Origin: Chitinophagales bacterium
GTDB taxonomy: Bacteria; Bacteroidota; Bacteroidia; Chitinophagales; Chitinophagaceae
Length of the DNA stretch: 64,000 bases
Assembly (NCBI GenBank): GCA_013298665.1
Contig: JAAFIK010000014.1
Span: 1 to 64,000, forward strand
Direction of reading: 5' to 3'
Position numbers and translations under genes: made by a program. The notes below the pieces were generated by a model that saw nothing but the letters and a program-made list of their open reading frames with translations, did no database searches and was not told the origin of the DNA. Every line of letters begins with the position of its first letter. The stretch's first letter is position 1. This document shows, piece after piece, positions 43,705 to 53,117 of the stretch.

Positions 43705-43914
43705 ATGAACTATACCGATTTTGTTACAGAACTGATGCCGCCTGACGGAGATAATGGATCGCCATCTGCCGCAGGAAAAAGTTGTAGTTGTTCTACCTCA
43801 TCAGATGCCTGCCTGGGTGTTAAAACCTGTAGTACATCTGCAACCTGCACCCCGAGTTCGATGGGCTGCGGCTTTTTGTGGTTGTATGGCTGTAATGGGA
43901 TATGTACCTTTTAA
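43705..43914 (+). CDS. Fulvocin C-like cysteine-rich peptide, probably 5'-truncated
   Basis: A 69-residue product ending in an eight-cysteine domain (CSCSTSSDACLGVKTC, then ATC, GCGFLWLYGC and GIC). That domain is nearly identical to the C-terminus of the 219-residue precursor at 40370-41029, and the DNA of the two cores is also alike, in inverted orientation. The visible part before the core (YTDFVTELMPPDGDNGSPSA) has no signal peptide. Coding-like sequence continues upstream of the ATG to a stop, so either this is a leader-type short precursor or a fragment of a longer gene. The membrane protein and DUF1573 genes follow on the same strand. Confidence 0.65.
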   Translation: MNYTDFVTELMPPDGDNGSPSAAGKSCSCSTSSDACLGVKTCSTSATCTPSSMGCGFLWLYGCNGICTF

Positions 43915-43973
43915 AACACTCAAAATGCAAATCAATTCAAAACCATACTTTGTCAACGCAAACTCTTCCTTTT

Positions 43974-44540
43974 ATGAAAAGCAGTAAACATCTAACCCCG
44001 GCCTTGCTGGCCATTGGTCTGCTGACCACACTCTTTGTACTCATACTGAACAGGCTGACCCACAATTTTTTTATACAACTGATTCCCCTCTTTCTTATGC
44101 CGGTTTTACTATTGCTTCTCACGGGTAAGCTGCTTAAGCAAAAATATAAACCCTTTAAGGGGATGCTTATCCTCTTCCTGACTTTATTCCTGACTTATGC
44201 TGCTATATTACTGGTTTTTACCATCTGGCCGCTTGCGGGAATGGGAACGGCGGACATGGGTTTTGAAGACGCTGCGCTTTTGTTACTCCGCTATGCGGGT
44301 ATCAGTGTGGGTATTGCGCTCCTGCTGGGCGCAATTGTTTTTTGGGGTGGTAATACCGGCATTCCGATACCAGGTAATACACCGGCCTACGCACCTGGGA
44401 AGGGCAGGGGGTTAACGACCGCCTCTGTTTTGTTTTCACGATTCATCCACTTTTTCTCCTACCATAGAAAAACGCATACAAGACCTGTTGCCATTAATAA
44501 TGCCAATACTGGTTCTGCAATGACTGAAATCAATTCCTGA
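43974..44540 (+). CDS. Small polytopic membrane protein
   Basis: A 188-residue protein with about four membrane helices: PALLAIGLLTTLFVLIL near 10-27, IPLFLMPVLLLLL near 38-50, LILFLTLFLTYAAILLVF near 66-84 and a last pair near 105-125. The C-terminal tail is basic. The start at 43974 gives the first helix a charged leader. It lies 59 bp after the fulvocin-like peptide, with a DUF1573 lipoprotein following. Small membrane proteins next to bacteriocin genes often give immunity; there is no direct evidence here. Confidence 0.65.
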   Translation: MKSSKHLTPALLAIGLLTTLFVLILNRLTHNFFIQLIPLFLMPVLLLLLTGKLLKQKYKPFKGMLILFLTLFLTYAAILLVFTIWPLAGMGTADMGFEDAALLLLRYAGISVGIALLLGAIVFWGGNTGIPIPGNTPAYAPGKGRGLTTASVLFSRFIHFFSYHRKTHTRPVAINNANTGSAMTEINS

Positions 44541-44568
44541 CTTTACATTTCCTTCTAAATCTCCTGTC

Positions 44569-44988
44569 ATGACTGTACTTTTTTGCAGCAGGTTACGGTA
44601 TGTTATTACTTTATGGTCACTTTTTATTGCTGTAGCGACAGGTATCGGCTGCAGCAAGAGGAGTCAGGCAAGTGCTGCTGCCTGTGTACGCTTTGAAAAG
44701 GATACAGTTGACCTGGGGGAAATTAAAAAGGGGGCAGTCAAAAATTTCCGGTTAAGGGTTGGTAATTACGGTAAAAGTATTGTCCGTATTATTAACTTCG
44801 AGAGTTCATGCAAGTGTATTGTTTTAAGTGATACCGGTATGTCATTACCTCCTTCGGCAATGATTGCTATTGATGCCACTATTAAAGTGGATAAGAATGA
44901 GCATGGCCTGATTTACCGGGATATCGGGATGCGGACAAGCGAGGATTTTCCATTTAAATTGGTCACACTAAGGGCCATAGTACTGTAG
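44569..44988 (+). CDS. DUF1573 lipoprotein
   Basis: A 139-residue lipoprotein with an N-terminal helix ending in a lipobox-like ATGIGC. The mature part is a DUF1573 Ig-like domain: FEKDTVDLGEIKKGAVKNFRL, VGNYGKSIVRIINFESSCKCI and a final strand. The domain's CxC (SCKC) is conserved and could act in redox chemistry or copper binding. DUF1573 genes are often found beside fulvocin-like peptides in Bacteroidota as far as I recall, which supports one functional cluster. The spacing to the previous gene is 28 bp. Confidence 0.82.
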   Translation: MTVLFCSRLRYVITLWSLFIAVATGIGCSKRSQASAAACVRFEKDTVDLGEIKKGAVKNFRLRVGNYGKSIVRIINFESSCKCIVLSDTGMSLPPSAMIAIDATIKVDKNEHGLIYRDIGMRTSEDFPFKLVTLRAIVL

Positions 44989-45118
44989 CAGCGGTCTAAA
45001 ATGTCTTATTTTAGTGTGACGTTCTGCCGATTTTTATAAAACAGCGGTCGATTTTAGCTATAAATGCTTAAAAGTGAGTAGTCCTGCCCGCTTTTGCCTG
45101 AAAAGCACCGGTCAATTG

Positions 45119-45149
45119 TTTGTTTTTTACAATGTTTCCCTTACCTTTG
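45119..45149 (+). promoter_or_regulatory. Promoter: -33 TTTG and -7 TACCTTTG, 19-nt spacing
   Basis: TTTG at 45119-45122 and TACCTTTG at 45142-45149 are a textbook Bacteroidota promoter for the ribosomal protein operon. Transcription would begin near 45155, giving a leader of about 95 nt. Confidence 0.85.
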
Positions 45150-45172
45150 CCGCCCCAAATAGTTCTTTAGTG

Positions 45173-45223
45173 TTCCGCTACGGCGGAAAAGGGAATTGGG
45201 AGTTCCGGCGCGATTGCCGGAAC
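45173..45223 (+). promoter_or_regulatory. Two hairpins in the rplK leader
   Basis: TTCCGC tacg GCGGAA (45173-45188) and GTTCCGGC gcgatt GCCGGAAC (45202-45223) form consecutive GC-rich stems. They could be an autogenous ribosomal-protein control site; no T-run follows, so they are not a terminator. Function is inferred. Confidence 0.5.
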
Positions 45224-45248
45224 GTTATCACCAAAAAAATGTCAAATC

Positions 45249-45692
45249 ATGGCAAAAGAGATCACGGGCTATGTTAAACTCCAATGTAAAGGAGGACAAG
45301 CCAACCCTGCGCCGCCCATCGGCCCTGCCTTAGGTAGTAAGGGTATAAACATCATGGAGTTCTGCAAGCAGTTTAATGCCAGGACCCAGGATAAAATGGG
45401 AAAGGTACTTCCCGTACTCATCACGGTGTTCGCGGATAAATCTTTCGAGTTTATCATCAAAACCCCTCCTGCAGCCGTTCAACTGATGGATGCTGCTAAA
45501 GTTACCAGCGGTAGTAAAGAACCCAATCGTGTAAAAGTAGGTAAGGTAACCTGGGCACAGGTAGAAGAGATTGCCAAAGACAAAATGCCCGACCTCAATG
45601 CCTTTACTTTAAACAGTGCGATGAGCATGGTAGCCGGTACTGCGCGCAGCATGGGACTGACTGTGGATGGCAAAGCGCCCTGGGAAAATTAA
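45249..45692 (+). CDS. rplK: 50S ribosomal protein L11
   Basis: A 147-residue protein of the GTPase-associated centre. The N-terminal Pro-rich loop is [31 protein letters not shown], followed by the rRNA-binding C-terminal domain ([33 protein letters not shown]). Length is standard. It is the first gene of the cassette rplK-rplA-rplJ-rplL. Confidence 0.98.
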   Translation: MAKEITGYVKLQCKGGQANPAPPIGPALGSKGINIMEFCKQFNARTQDKMGKVLPVLITVFADKSFEFIIKTPPAAVQLMDAAKVTSGSKEPNRVKVGKVTWAQVEEIAKDKMPDLNAFTLNSAMSMVAGTARSMGLTVDGKAPWEN

Positions 45693-45718
45693 TTCATCAC
45701 CTTACAATTATCAAGACA

Positions 45719-46408
45719 ATGATTACTAAAAAAAGAAAAGTTGCGAATGCTAAGGTGGACAAGGACAAAGTGTATTCCCTGAAGGAAGCCTCTGCATTGG
45801 TAAAGGAAATAAACATAACAAAATTCGATAGTTCGGTTGATATCCATGTACGCCTTGGTGTTGATCCGAAAAAAGCTGACCAGGCTATCCGTGGTACGGT
45901 AACCCTGCCCCATGGTACTGGTAAAACAAAACGTGTACTGGTGCTTTGTACGCCGGATAAAGAAGCCGAAGCAACAGCAGCGGGTGCTGACTTTGTTGGG
46001 CTGGATGAGTTTATCACTAAAATTGAAGGTGGCTGGACAGACATCGACGTTATCGTGGCAACACCGGCTGTAATGCCGAAAATTGGTAAGCTGGGTAAGG
46101 TTCTCGGACCACGTAACCTGATGCCCAATCCTAAAACGGGTACGGTAACCAATGATGTGGCTGGTGCTATCAACGACCTCAAAGGTGGTAAGATCGCTTT
46201 TAAGGTTGATAAAGTGGGTATCATTCATGCTTCTATCGGCAGGGTAAGTTTCAGCGCAGACAAACTGGCTGAAAACAGTGCCGAGCTGGTGAGTGCCCTC
46301 ATCAAACTGAAGCCGCCTACTGCAAAAGGTACATACCTGCGCGGTGTAAGCATGGCCAGTACGATGAGCCCGGGCATTGCTGTGGATACAAAATCATTTG
46401 TGAACTAA
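45719..46408 (+). CDS. rplA: 50S ribosomal protein L1
   Basis: A 229-residue L1-stalk protein. It begins [20 protein letters not shown] and has [22 protein letters not shown], the L1 signature [28 protein letters not shown] (positions about 120-147) and a C-terminal [15 protein letters not shown] end. L1 is also the classical translational repressor of its own operon. It lies 26 bp after rplK. Confidence 0.98.
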   Translation: MITKKRKVANAKVDKDKVYSLKEASALVKEINITKFDSSVDIHVRLGVDPKKADQAIRGTVTLPHGTGKTKRVLVLCTPDKEAEATAAGADFVGLDEFITKIEGGWTDIDVIVATPAVMPKIGKLGKVLGPRNLMPNPKTGTVTNDVAGAINDLKGGKIAFKVDKVGIIHASIGRVSFSADKLAENSAELVSALIKLKPPTAKGTYLRGVSMASTMSPGIAVDTKSFVN

Positions 46409-46449
46409 TCATTTCCCTTCTCCGGATACGGGACATAAAAAATATTGTT

Positions 46450-46953
46450 ATGACAAAACAGGAAAAAAACGAAGTGATCGAAGTGCTGAAAGGCAAATTT
46501 GCCCAGTACAACAACTTCTACATTACTGATACAGAGAGCCTGAACGTGGCCCAGATCACCAAACTGCGCAGTGAATGCTTTGATAAGAATGTGGAAATGA
46601 AGGTGGCAAAAAATACCCTCATCCGCAAAGCATTGGAAAGCCTGGATGCAGAAAAGTATGCAGGTGTATATGACTCACTGCATAAGGTAACTGCGCTGAT
46701 GTTCAGCGAAAATCCCAAAGAGCCAGCCCTGATCCTCACCAGTTTCCGCAAGGAAAAGAATGGTGATAAACCAGAGTTGAAAGCTGCATTCATCAACGGC
46801 GATGTATTTGTTGGCGACAAGCAACTGGTGGCACTTACAAAGATCAAAACAAAGAACGAACTGATTGGCGAAGTGATTGGCTTGCTGCAGTCGCCGATTC
46901 AGCGTGTTATGGGTGCGCTTCAGAACAGGCCGGAAGCGGCTGTGGAAGCTTAA
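46450..46953 (+). CDS. rplJ: 50S ribosomal protein L10
   Basis: A 167-residue stalk-base protein that binds 23S rRNA and the L7/L12 dimers. It has TKQEKNEVIEVLKGKFAQYNNFYITD, the RNA-binding VEMKVAKNTLIRKAL and a C-terminal helix ending RVMGALQNRPEAAVEA. It lies 41 bp after rplA. Confidence 0.97.
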   Translation: MTKQEKNEVIEVLKGKFAQYNNFYITDTESLNVAQITKLRSECFDKNVEMKVAKNTLIRKALESLDAEKYAGVYDSLHKVTALMFSENPKEPALILTSFRKEKNGDKPELKAAFINGDVFVGDKQLVALTKIKTKNELIGEVIGLLQSPIQRVMGALQNRPEAAVEA

Positions 46954-47075
46954 GTTTCCTATCGATTACCAGGTATAATCTGCGACTGGCCATGGCCCCG
47001 CATATTAGATAAACAATTTTTTTAAAAACCTCCGCCGGAGTGTAAACGTTGAAGGCGGAAAAAATGTAAACAATT

Positions 47076-47447
47076 ATGGCAGACGTAAAAGCATTAGCCG
47101 AAACATTAGTAGGCTTGACTGTAAAAGAAGTACAGGAACTGGCTGAAGTATTAAAAGCAGATTATGGTATTGAACCAGCTGCCGCCGCAGTAGTAGTATC
47201 TGCTGAAGGTGCCGGCCCCGCTGCTGCTGAAGAAAAAACAACTTTTGATGTTATTCTGAAAGCTGCCGGCCCGAACAAGCTGGCTGTAGTGAAAGTGGTT
47301 AAAGACCTGACTGGTCTGGGTCTGAAAGAAGCAAAAGATCTGGTTGATGGCGCACCCAAACCTTTGAAAGAAGGTGTGGACAAAGCTACTGCAGAAGATC
47401 TGAAGGCTAAGCTGACAGATGCAGGTGCAGAAGTTGAAGTTGTTTAA
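47076..47447 (+). CDS. rplL: 50S ribosomal protein L7/L12
   Basis: A 123-residue stalk protein. The N-terminal dimerisation helices are followed by an Ala/Glu-rich hinge and the factor-binding C-terminal domain ([45 protein letters not shown]). It is separated from rplJ by 122 bp containing a hairpin (TCCGCC 47031-47036 with GGCGGA 47054-47059), perhaps linked to the extra expression L7/L12 needs. rpoB does not follow, as it usually would; the operon ends here. Confidence 0.98.
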   Translation: MADVKALAETLVGLTVKEVQELAEVLKADYGIEPAAAAVVVSAEGAGPAAAEEKTTFDVILKAAGPNKLAVVKVVKDLTGLGLKEAKDLVDGAPKPLKEGVDKATAEDLKAKLTDAGAEVEVV

Positions 47448-47472
47448 TACATTCAATCTTACTTAACTTAGT

Positions 47473-47497
47473 AAAGCCTCCCAAATGGGAGGCTTTT
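47473..47497 (+). terminator. Terminator after rplL
   Basis: AAAGCCTCCC and GGGAGGCTTTT form a 10-bp stem with an AAAT loop, 25 bp after the rplL stop. It probably also serves the convergent hom operon, since the stem is symmetric. Confidence 0.88.
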
Positions 47498-47619
47498 ATT
47501 ATGCTGAGGGATATATATACAATCAAATATTTCCGTCTTTTTTATCGACTCTTTTTGCGGGAGATTGCTAAACCGGGTCAGCCACCTTACTTATAACAGC
47601 AGTTGGTACCAGCCAGTGG

Positions 47620-48930
47620 TTATTCTATAATACCGGCTAATTCAAGGCTCCTTTTTTTTACCTGCTGTGTTTCGATTTCTTCAATAAATGGATCACTGGC
47701 AAGCACAAGGGAAGTGTTGTTTTCCTTCCACCAGGTATTGTTGAGCAATTCCCGGAAACTGATAACGGCTACGAGGTATTTTCTGGTATCCCCGGCATGC
47801 CATTCTTCTATCCACTCAAAGCGTTCGCGGGGAATATATTTCCAGTCGTCGAAACTGAGGAAGACCCGCAGGTAAAAATCATCCGTCAGTTCGCCGGGCT
47901 GGTGGTACCTGAGTTTTTTGTATTCGTATTGATAGCCATAACGCAGGGCGGCAATATCGCTCAGTACGGCTGAAGCAGTGGGGAAGGAACCAGCCCCTTT
48001 GCCATAAAAAAACTGTTGATCGGAGAATGAACTCTCAATAACAACACCGTTATACTCATTTTTAACAAAAGCGAGGTGGTCATCCTTCTTCACAAATTGT
48101 GGTAACACAAATGCTGCTACTTTTCCATTTTTCAGTTTCTTAGCCTGCGCTACAAGCCTGATCTCAAGATTTTTTTCCAGTCCGTACACGGCGTCGCTGC
48201 TGTGGATATTCTGTATGCCTGTAAACAGTAACGCATTGGGAGAAACTACTATGCCATAAGCATGACAGAGCAGGATCACCCACTTATTAACGGCGTCCCA
48301 GCCATGGGTATCCAATACAGGGTTGGCTTCCGCAAAACCGGACTGTCTTGCAAGCAATAAAGCACTTTTGAAATCAATCTGCTCCTCAAACATTTTAGTG
48401 AGGATATAATTGGTAGATCCGTTGACAATGGCCCTTAGTGAATGGAGCAAGTCATTGTCATAATACTCTTCAAGGTTACGGATGATGGGGATAGAGGCAC
48501 AGGCACTTGATTCGTATAAAAAGGGCAACCTCTTTTGCTGCTGAAGTGCAAGTATTTCGGGCAGGTGCTCTGCAATCATTTTCTTACTTGAACTCACTAC
48601 TGCTTTACCATTGTGCAGGGCTGTACTTACAATTTGCCAGGCTGTTTCACTATCACTGATGACTTCAACAATTACATTGATGCTTTTATCATCAAGAATT
48701 TCTTTTGGGTTGGTGGTAAATAGTGCTGCCGGAGCATTTCTCTTTTTATCCGGATTTTTAATGCAGACCTTTTTAATTACAGCCTGTAAAGAAGGTGTTT
48801 GCAGTAGTATCTTATACAAACCTTCGCCTACTACGCCAAAGCCAAAAAGCCCGATCTGGAGTGCTGGGCGTTTATGATCTGTTTTATTTGCGCTTCCTGT
48901 CATACGGATGTCCTGTTTTGATTTACTCAT
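47620..48930 (-). CDS. hom: Homoserine dehydrogenase
   Basis: Reduces aspartate semialdehyde to homoserine. The 436-residue product has the Rossmann motif LFGFGVVGEGLYK near residue 30, SSSKKMIAEH near 115, YESSACASIPIIRNL and the catalytic-domain signature GFAEANPVLDTHGWDA near 195-210. A C-terminal about 90-residue regulatory-type extension follows. There is no aspartokinase fusion. The start overlaps the metX stop by 4 bp (ATGA), so translation is coupled. It is the last gene of the methionine operon. Confidence 0.94.
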   Translation of the reverse strand: MSKSKQDIRMTGSANKTDHKRPALQIGLFGFGVVGEGLYKILLQTPSLQAVIKKVCIKNPDKKRNAPAALFTTNPKEILDDKSINVIVEVISDSETAWQIVSTALHNGKAVVSSSKKMIAEHLPEILALQQQKRLPFLYESSACASIPIIRNLEEYYDNDLLHSLRAIVNGSTNYILTKMFEEQIDFKSALLLARQSGFAEANPVLDTHGWDAVNKWVILLCHAYGIVVSPNALLFTGIQNIHSSDAVYGLEKNLEIRLVAQAKKLKNGKVAAFVLPQFVKKDDHLAFVKNEYNGVVIESSFSDQQFFYGKGAGSFPTASAVLSDIAALRYGYQYEYKKLRYHQPGELTDDFYLRVFLSFDDWKYIPRERFEWIEEWHAGDTRKYLVAVISFRELLNNTWWKENNTSLVLASDPFIEEIETQQVKKRSLELAGIIE

Positions 48931-49997
48931 ATTGTTTCTTTTGATACCAGCGGTCTCGCCGGTGCCGGTGCAGGCTTTTTTCTTGTTAACAAAAATTCGA
49001 CGATGCAGTTTTCGATTTTCCAGTATTCTACAAGAAATCCATCGTGCCCGAATGTGGAGTCAATTTCGTGGTAGCGGCCCGAGGGGATATGCCTGGAAAG
49101 GTATTGCTGTTCAGCTACGGGAAATAACATGTCTGTTGATATGCCAATGACGAGTGTATCGGCAGTGATGCGTTGCAGTGCTGCCGCATTCCCTTCCCTT
49201 CCCCGGCCGGTATTGTGTGCGTCCATTCCTTTACTCAGGAAATAATAGCTGAAAGCGTTGAATCTCCTGGCTAATTTTTCGCCCTGGTAACGCTGGTAGC
49301 TTTCGCTTTTAAATTGCTCGATTTTGGTGTCAGTTATTTCCTGCTGGGTGTTCAGATAAGTATTATAATTCCGATAGGAAATCAGTGCGATACTCCGTGC
49401 AGCCTTCATACCTTCTGTGCCGGCATCGGGTTCTTTTGCTGCCCAGCTTGTATCGGCCTCGATGGCCATGCGTTGTGAGGTATTGAATGCGATGCCAAGG
49501 GGAGAATGCTGTGCATTGGTAGCAATCGGTATGATGATGTCAAACAAATCCGGCTCTTCTATTGCCCATTCCAGGAGCTGCTGACCACCCATCGAGCCAC
49601 CGATACCAATATATATCTTTTTAATGCCCAATGCACGCCGAAGGGGTTGATAAGCCCTGATCATATCCCTTGGTGTAAAGAAGGGGAAGTCATGGTAATA
49701 TGGCTCATGGGTTGTTGGGTTCACGTTGAGTGGGCCGGTACTGCCATAGCAACTACCCGGCATATTGACACAGATGATGAAATGATCCCGGGGATTGAAT
49801 AGTTTTTCCGGTCCAACCAGCCCGGGCCACCATTCTGCAGGATTACTGTTTGCCGTAAGTGCATGAAAAATCCATACAACATTGTCCCTGCCTTCATTGA
49901 GCTCGCCCATTGTGCTGTAAGCAAGGTGATAATCAGCAATTACAGCACCGCTTTCCAATTGCAGCGGGGTAACAGCATTAAATTTATGTGTGGTCAT
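48927..49997 (-). CDS. metX: Homoserine O-acetyltransferase
   Basis: Alpha/beta-hydrolase-fold acetyltransferase that activates homoserine for sulfhydrylation. The 356-residue product has VWIFHALTANSNP near 43, the nucleophile Ser in GIGGSMGGQQLLEW near 137, the Asp in ISTDMLFP near 300 and the His in FGHDGFLVE near 330. Acetyl versus succinyl preference is not certain from sequence, but metY next door uses O-acetylhomoserine. It lies 84 bp after metY, with a strong hairpin in that gap. Confidence 0.94.
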   Translation of the reverse strand: MTTHKFNAVTPLQLESGAVIADYHLAYSTMGELNEGRDNVVWIFHALTANSNPAEWWPGLVGPEKLFNPRDHFIICVNMPGSCYGSTGPLNVNPTTHEPYYHDFPFFTPRDMIRAYQPLRRALGIKKIYIGIGGSMGGQQLLEWAIEEPDLFDIIIPIATNAQHSPLGIAFNTSQRMAIEADTSWAAKEPDAGTEGMKAARSIALISYRNYNTYLNTQQEITDTKIEQFKSESYQRYQGEKLARRFNAFSYYFLSKGMDAHNTGRGREGNAAALQRITADTLVIGISTDMLFPVAEQQYLSRHIPSGRYHEIDSTFGHDGFLVEYWKIENCIVEFLLTRKKPAPAPARPLVSKETI

Positions 49998-50040
49998 TAT
50001 CCCTTTTGATTCAGTTTGAAATACGTCTGTACTGTATAAT

Positions 50041-50074
50041 GGTACCGGGCTGCCCCGGGGAGCAACCCGGTACC
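50041..50074. repeat. 34-nt nested hairpin between metY and metX
   Basis: GGTACCGGG and CCCGGTACC are perfect arms enclosing a second GC-rich palindrome (TGCCCCGGGGAGCA). There is no T-run on the minus strand, so it may be an mRNA processing or stabilising element that sets the metY to metX ratio. Confidence 0.6.
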
Positions 50075-50081
50075 GGAATGG

Positions 50082-51856
<1,775 letters not shown>

Positions 51857-51891
51857 AATAAAAAAGCTCACCTGGTAAGCCAGATGAGCTT
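51857..51891 (-). terminator. Rho-independent terminator of the SAM riboswitch
   Basis: On the minus strand AAGCTCATCTGG and CCAGGTGAGCTT pair in a 12-bp stem (one G-U) around a four-base loop, followed by a U-rich run. It lies about 35 nt after the aptamer, the right place for SAM-controlled attenuation. Confidence 0.88.
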
Positions 51892-51924
51892 AAAATATTT
51901 TTTACAGTAATTTTAAAGCTTGAC

Positions 51925-52042
51925 TCTGACTTATCTTTCCTACGCTGGTAGGATGGAAGTAGCACCTTCGTACAATTGAGTAAATTGTAGGGGTTGCTAA
52001 GGCTTCAAAGGGCCATTACCCTCTGCCTTTCTTGATAAGATG
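51925..52042 (-). ncRNA. SAM-I (S-box) riboswitch aptamer
   Basis: Read on the minus strand, all conserved blocks occur in order: CTTATCAAGAAAGG, GAGGG with GGCCC and TTGAAGCC, AGCAACC, AAGGTGCTACTTCC and GAAAGATAAG. P1 pairs CTTATC (52034-52039) with GATAAG (51930-51935). With a terminator downstream, high S-adenosylmethionine should stop transcription before metY-metX-hom. The ligand is assigned from established SAM-I consensus. Confidence 0.95.
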
Positions 52043-52059
52043 ATAAAAAAGAACTGCTG

Positions 52060-52092
52060 CAAAGGTAAACAGGTAAAAATGATTCTGCCAAA
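52060..52092 (-). promoter_or_regulatory. Promoter of the SAM riboswitch transcript
   Basis: Minus strand: -33 TTTG (52089-52092), 21 nt, -7 TACCTTTG (52060-52067). Transcription would begin near 52053, about 11 nt before the aptamer. Confidence 0.85.
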
Positions 52093-52328
52093 TTTATTTT
52101 ATCTTTTTTTTAAGCAGCAACCAAGGCCGGTGCCTGCGGTGCTGAAATTCTTTGTGCGCAAGCCTTTCTGTGTCATCTCTATGAAGATAGCCTCCTGTAA
52201 GCAGGGGCGAGTCCCCCGAATTAATTTTTTTTTATAATTTATTCATTTAGTTTTGCCTACTGAATTGATAGGGTTTGTGTAAATTGACTCTCTGCTTTTC
52301 TACCCGGCATTGCGCCGGATATTTTTAA
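52093..52328 (+). promoter_or_regulatory. cysH upstream region with -7 box
   Basis: The -7 box TAGTTTTG lies at 52248-52255. No clear TTTG lies 19-21 nt upstream, where the sequence is T-rich. A palindrome follows immediately (52256-52272). A small GGGG-CCCC hairpin with a T-run occurs near 52205-52232. No gene is present. Confidence 0.6.
52256..52272 (+). promoter_or_regulatory. Operator-like palindrome upstream of cysH
   Basis: CCTACTGA a TTGATAGG matches CCTACTAA n TTAGTAGG at 13 of 16 arm positions. It starts directly after the -7 box and would cover the transcription start, a classical repressor position, 57 bp before the cysH ATG. Confidence 0.5.
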
Positions 52329-53063
52329 ATGATCAGGAAAGTGCTGATGACGAAAGATGAAATATTATCGCTTGAGCAAATAGTCTACAAAAATGGCAGG
52401 AATAATACTGTACAGGTAATTACTGCACTGGCAGAACATTTTCCGGGTGAGGCAGTATTGTCAACCAGTTTCAGTATGGAAGATCAGGTCATCACGCATA
52501 TGGTGGCGGCTAATCAGCTTGCTGTTGACATCTTTACGCTGGATACCGGACGGTTGTTTCCCGAAACCTACGCAGTATGGAGCAGTACGCTGGAGCGCTA
52601 TGGGGTAAAAGTAAATGCCTATTATCCTGAGGCAGACCGGTTACAGAAATTTATCGCAGAACAGGGTCCCAATAGTTTTTTTGCTGCTGTAGAGAACAGG
52701 AAGACCTGTTGCCATATACGTAAGGTTGAACCCCTGCAGCGGGCGCTGAAAGGCCGGAAGCTATGGATTACCGGCATACGCGCAGAACATTCGCAAAACC
52801 GGCAGGATATGACCGGTCTGGAATGGGATGAACAGAACAAGCTGTTAAAATACCACCCCCTGTTGTATTGGACAACAGATGATGTACGTGCCTACATCCG
52901 TACCCATAAAGTGCCGTATAACCCGCTGCATGATAAGGGTTTTGTTAGTATTGGGTGTGCGCCCTGTACAAGAGCCATTCAGCCAGGAGAAGATTTCAGG
53001 GCAGGCCGTTGGTGGTGGGAGGAGGAAGGGAAAAAGGAGTGTGGATTACATTTACATCAGTAA
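52329..53063 (+). CDS. cysH: Adenylylsulfate (APS/PAPS) reductase
   Basis: Reduces activated sulfate to sulfite. The 244-residue product has the PP-loop-like VLSTSFSMEDQVITHM near 45, FTLDTGRLFPET near 65 and WITGIRAEHSQNRQ near 145. Four iron-sulfur cysteines (C127-C128 and C210-C213 in GCAPC) are those of the assimilatory APS reductase type. The redox-active C-terminal KECGLH follows. With the [4Fe-4S] ligands and no APS kinase in the operon, APS rather than PAPS is the likely substrate. It is the first gene of the sulfate operon. Confidence 0.94.
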   Translation: MIRKVLMTKDEILSLEQIVYKNGRNNTVQVITALAEHFPGEAVLSTSFSMEDQVITHMVAANQLAVDIFTLDTGRLFPETYAVWSSTLERYGVKVNAYYPEADRLQKFIAEQGPNSFFAAVENRKTCCHIRKVEPLQRALKGRKLWITGIRAEHSQNRQDMTGLEWDEQNKLLKYHPLLYWTTDDVRAYIRTHKVPYNPLHDKGFVSIGCAPCTRAIQPGEDFRAGRWWWEEEGKKECGLHLHQ

Positions 53064-53079
53064 ATATTTTTTTGAATTA

Positions 53080-53104
53080 TATTCCTACTAATTTAGTAGG
53101 AATA
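53080..53104 (+). promoter_or_regulatory. Perfect 25-bp palindrome between cysH and cysD
   Basis: TATTCCTACTAA and TTAGTAGGAATA are perfect 12-bp arms around one T. It lies 16 bp after the cysH stop and 13 bp before cysD. Its core recurs at 52256 and 51635, so it is the best copy of a shared site. Mean spacing and symmetry suit a dimeric winged-helix or Rrf2-type regulator; the protein is unknown. Confidence 0.65.
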
Positions 53105-53117
53105 TCAAACCTCATAT

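Larger units (their letters stand above)
44989..45248 (+). other. Promoter and structured leader of the rplKAJL cassette
   Basis: No tRNA-Trp, secE or nusG is present where they usually stand. The region holds a consensus promoter and two strong hairpins before the rplK start. Confidence 0.7.

Noticed and set aside
52110-52210. Plus-strand sequence with GCAACC and GGTGCTGAAATTC, resembling half of a second SAM-I riboswitch before cysH
   Set aside because: The 5' half of the aptamer (GAGGG, GGCCC, TGAAGCC) and a matching P1 are missing, so the similarity is too short to call.
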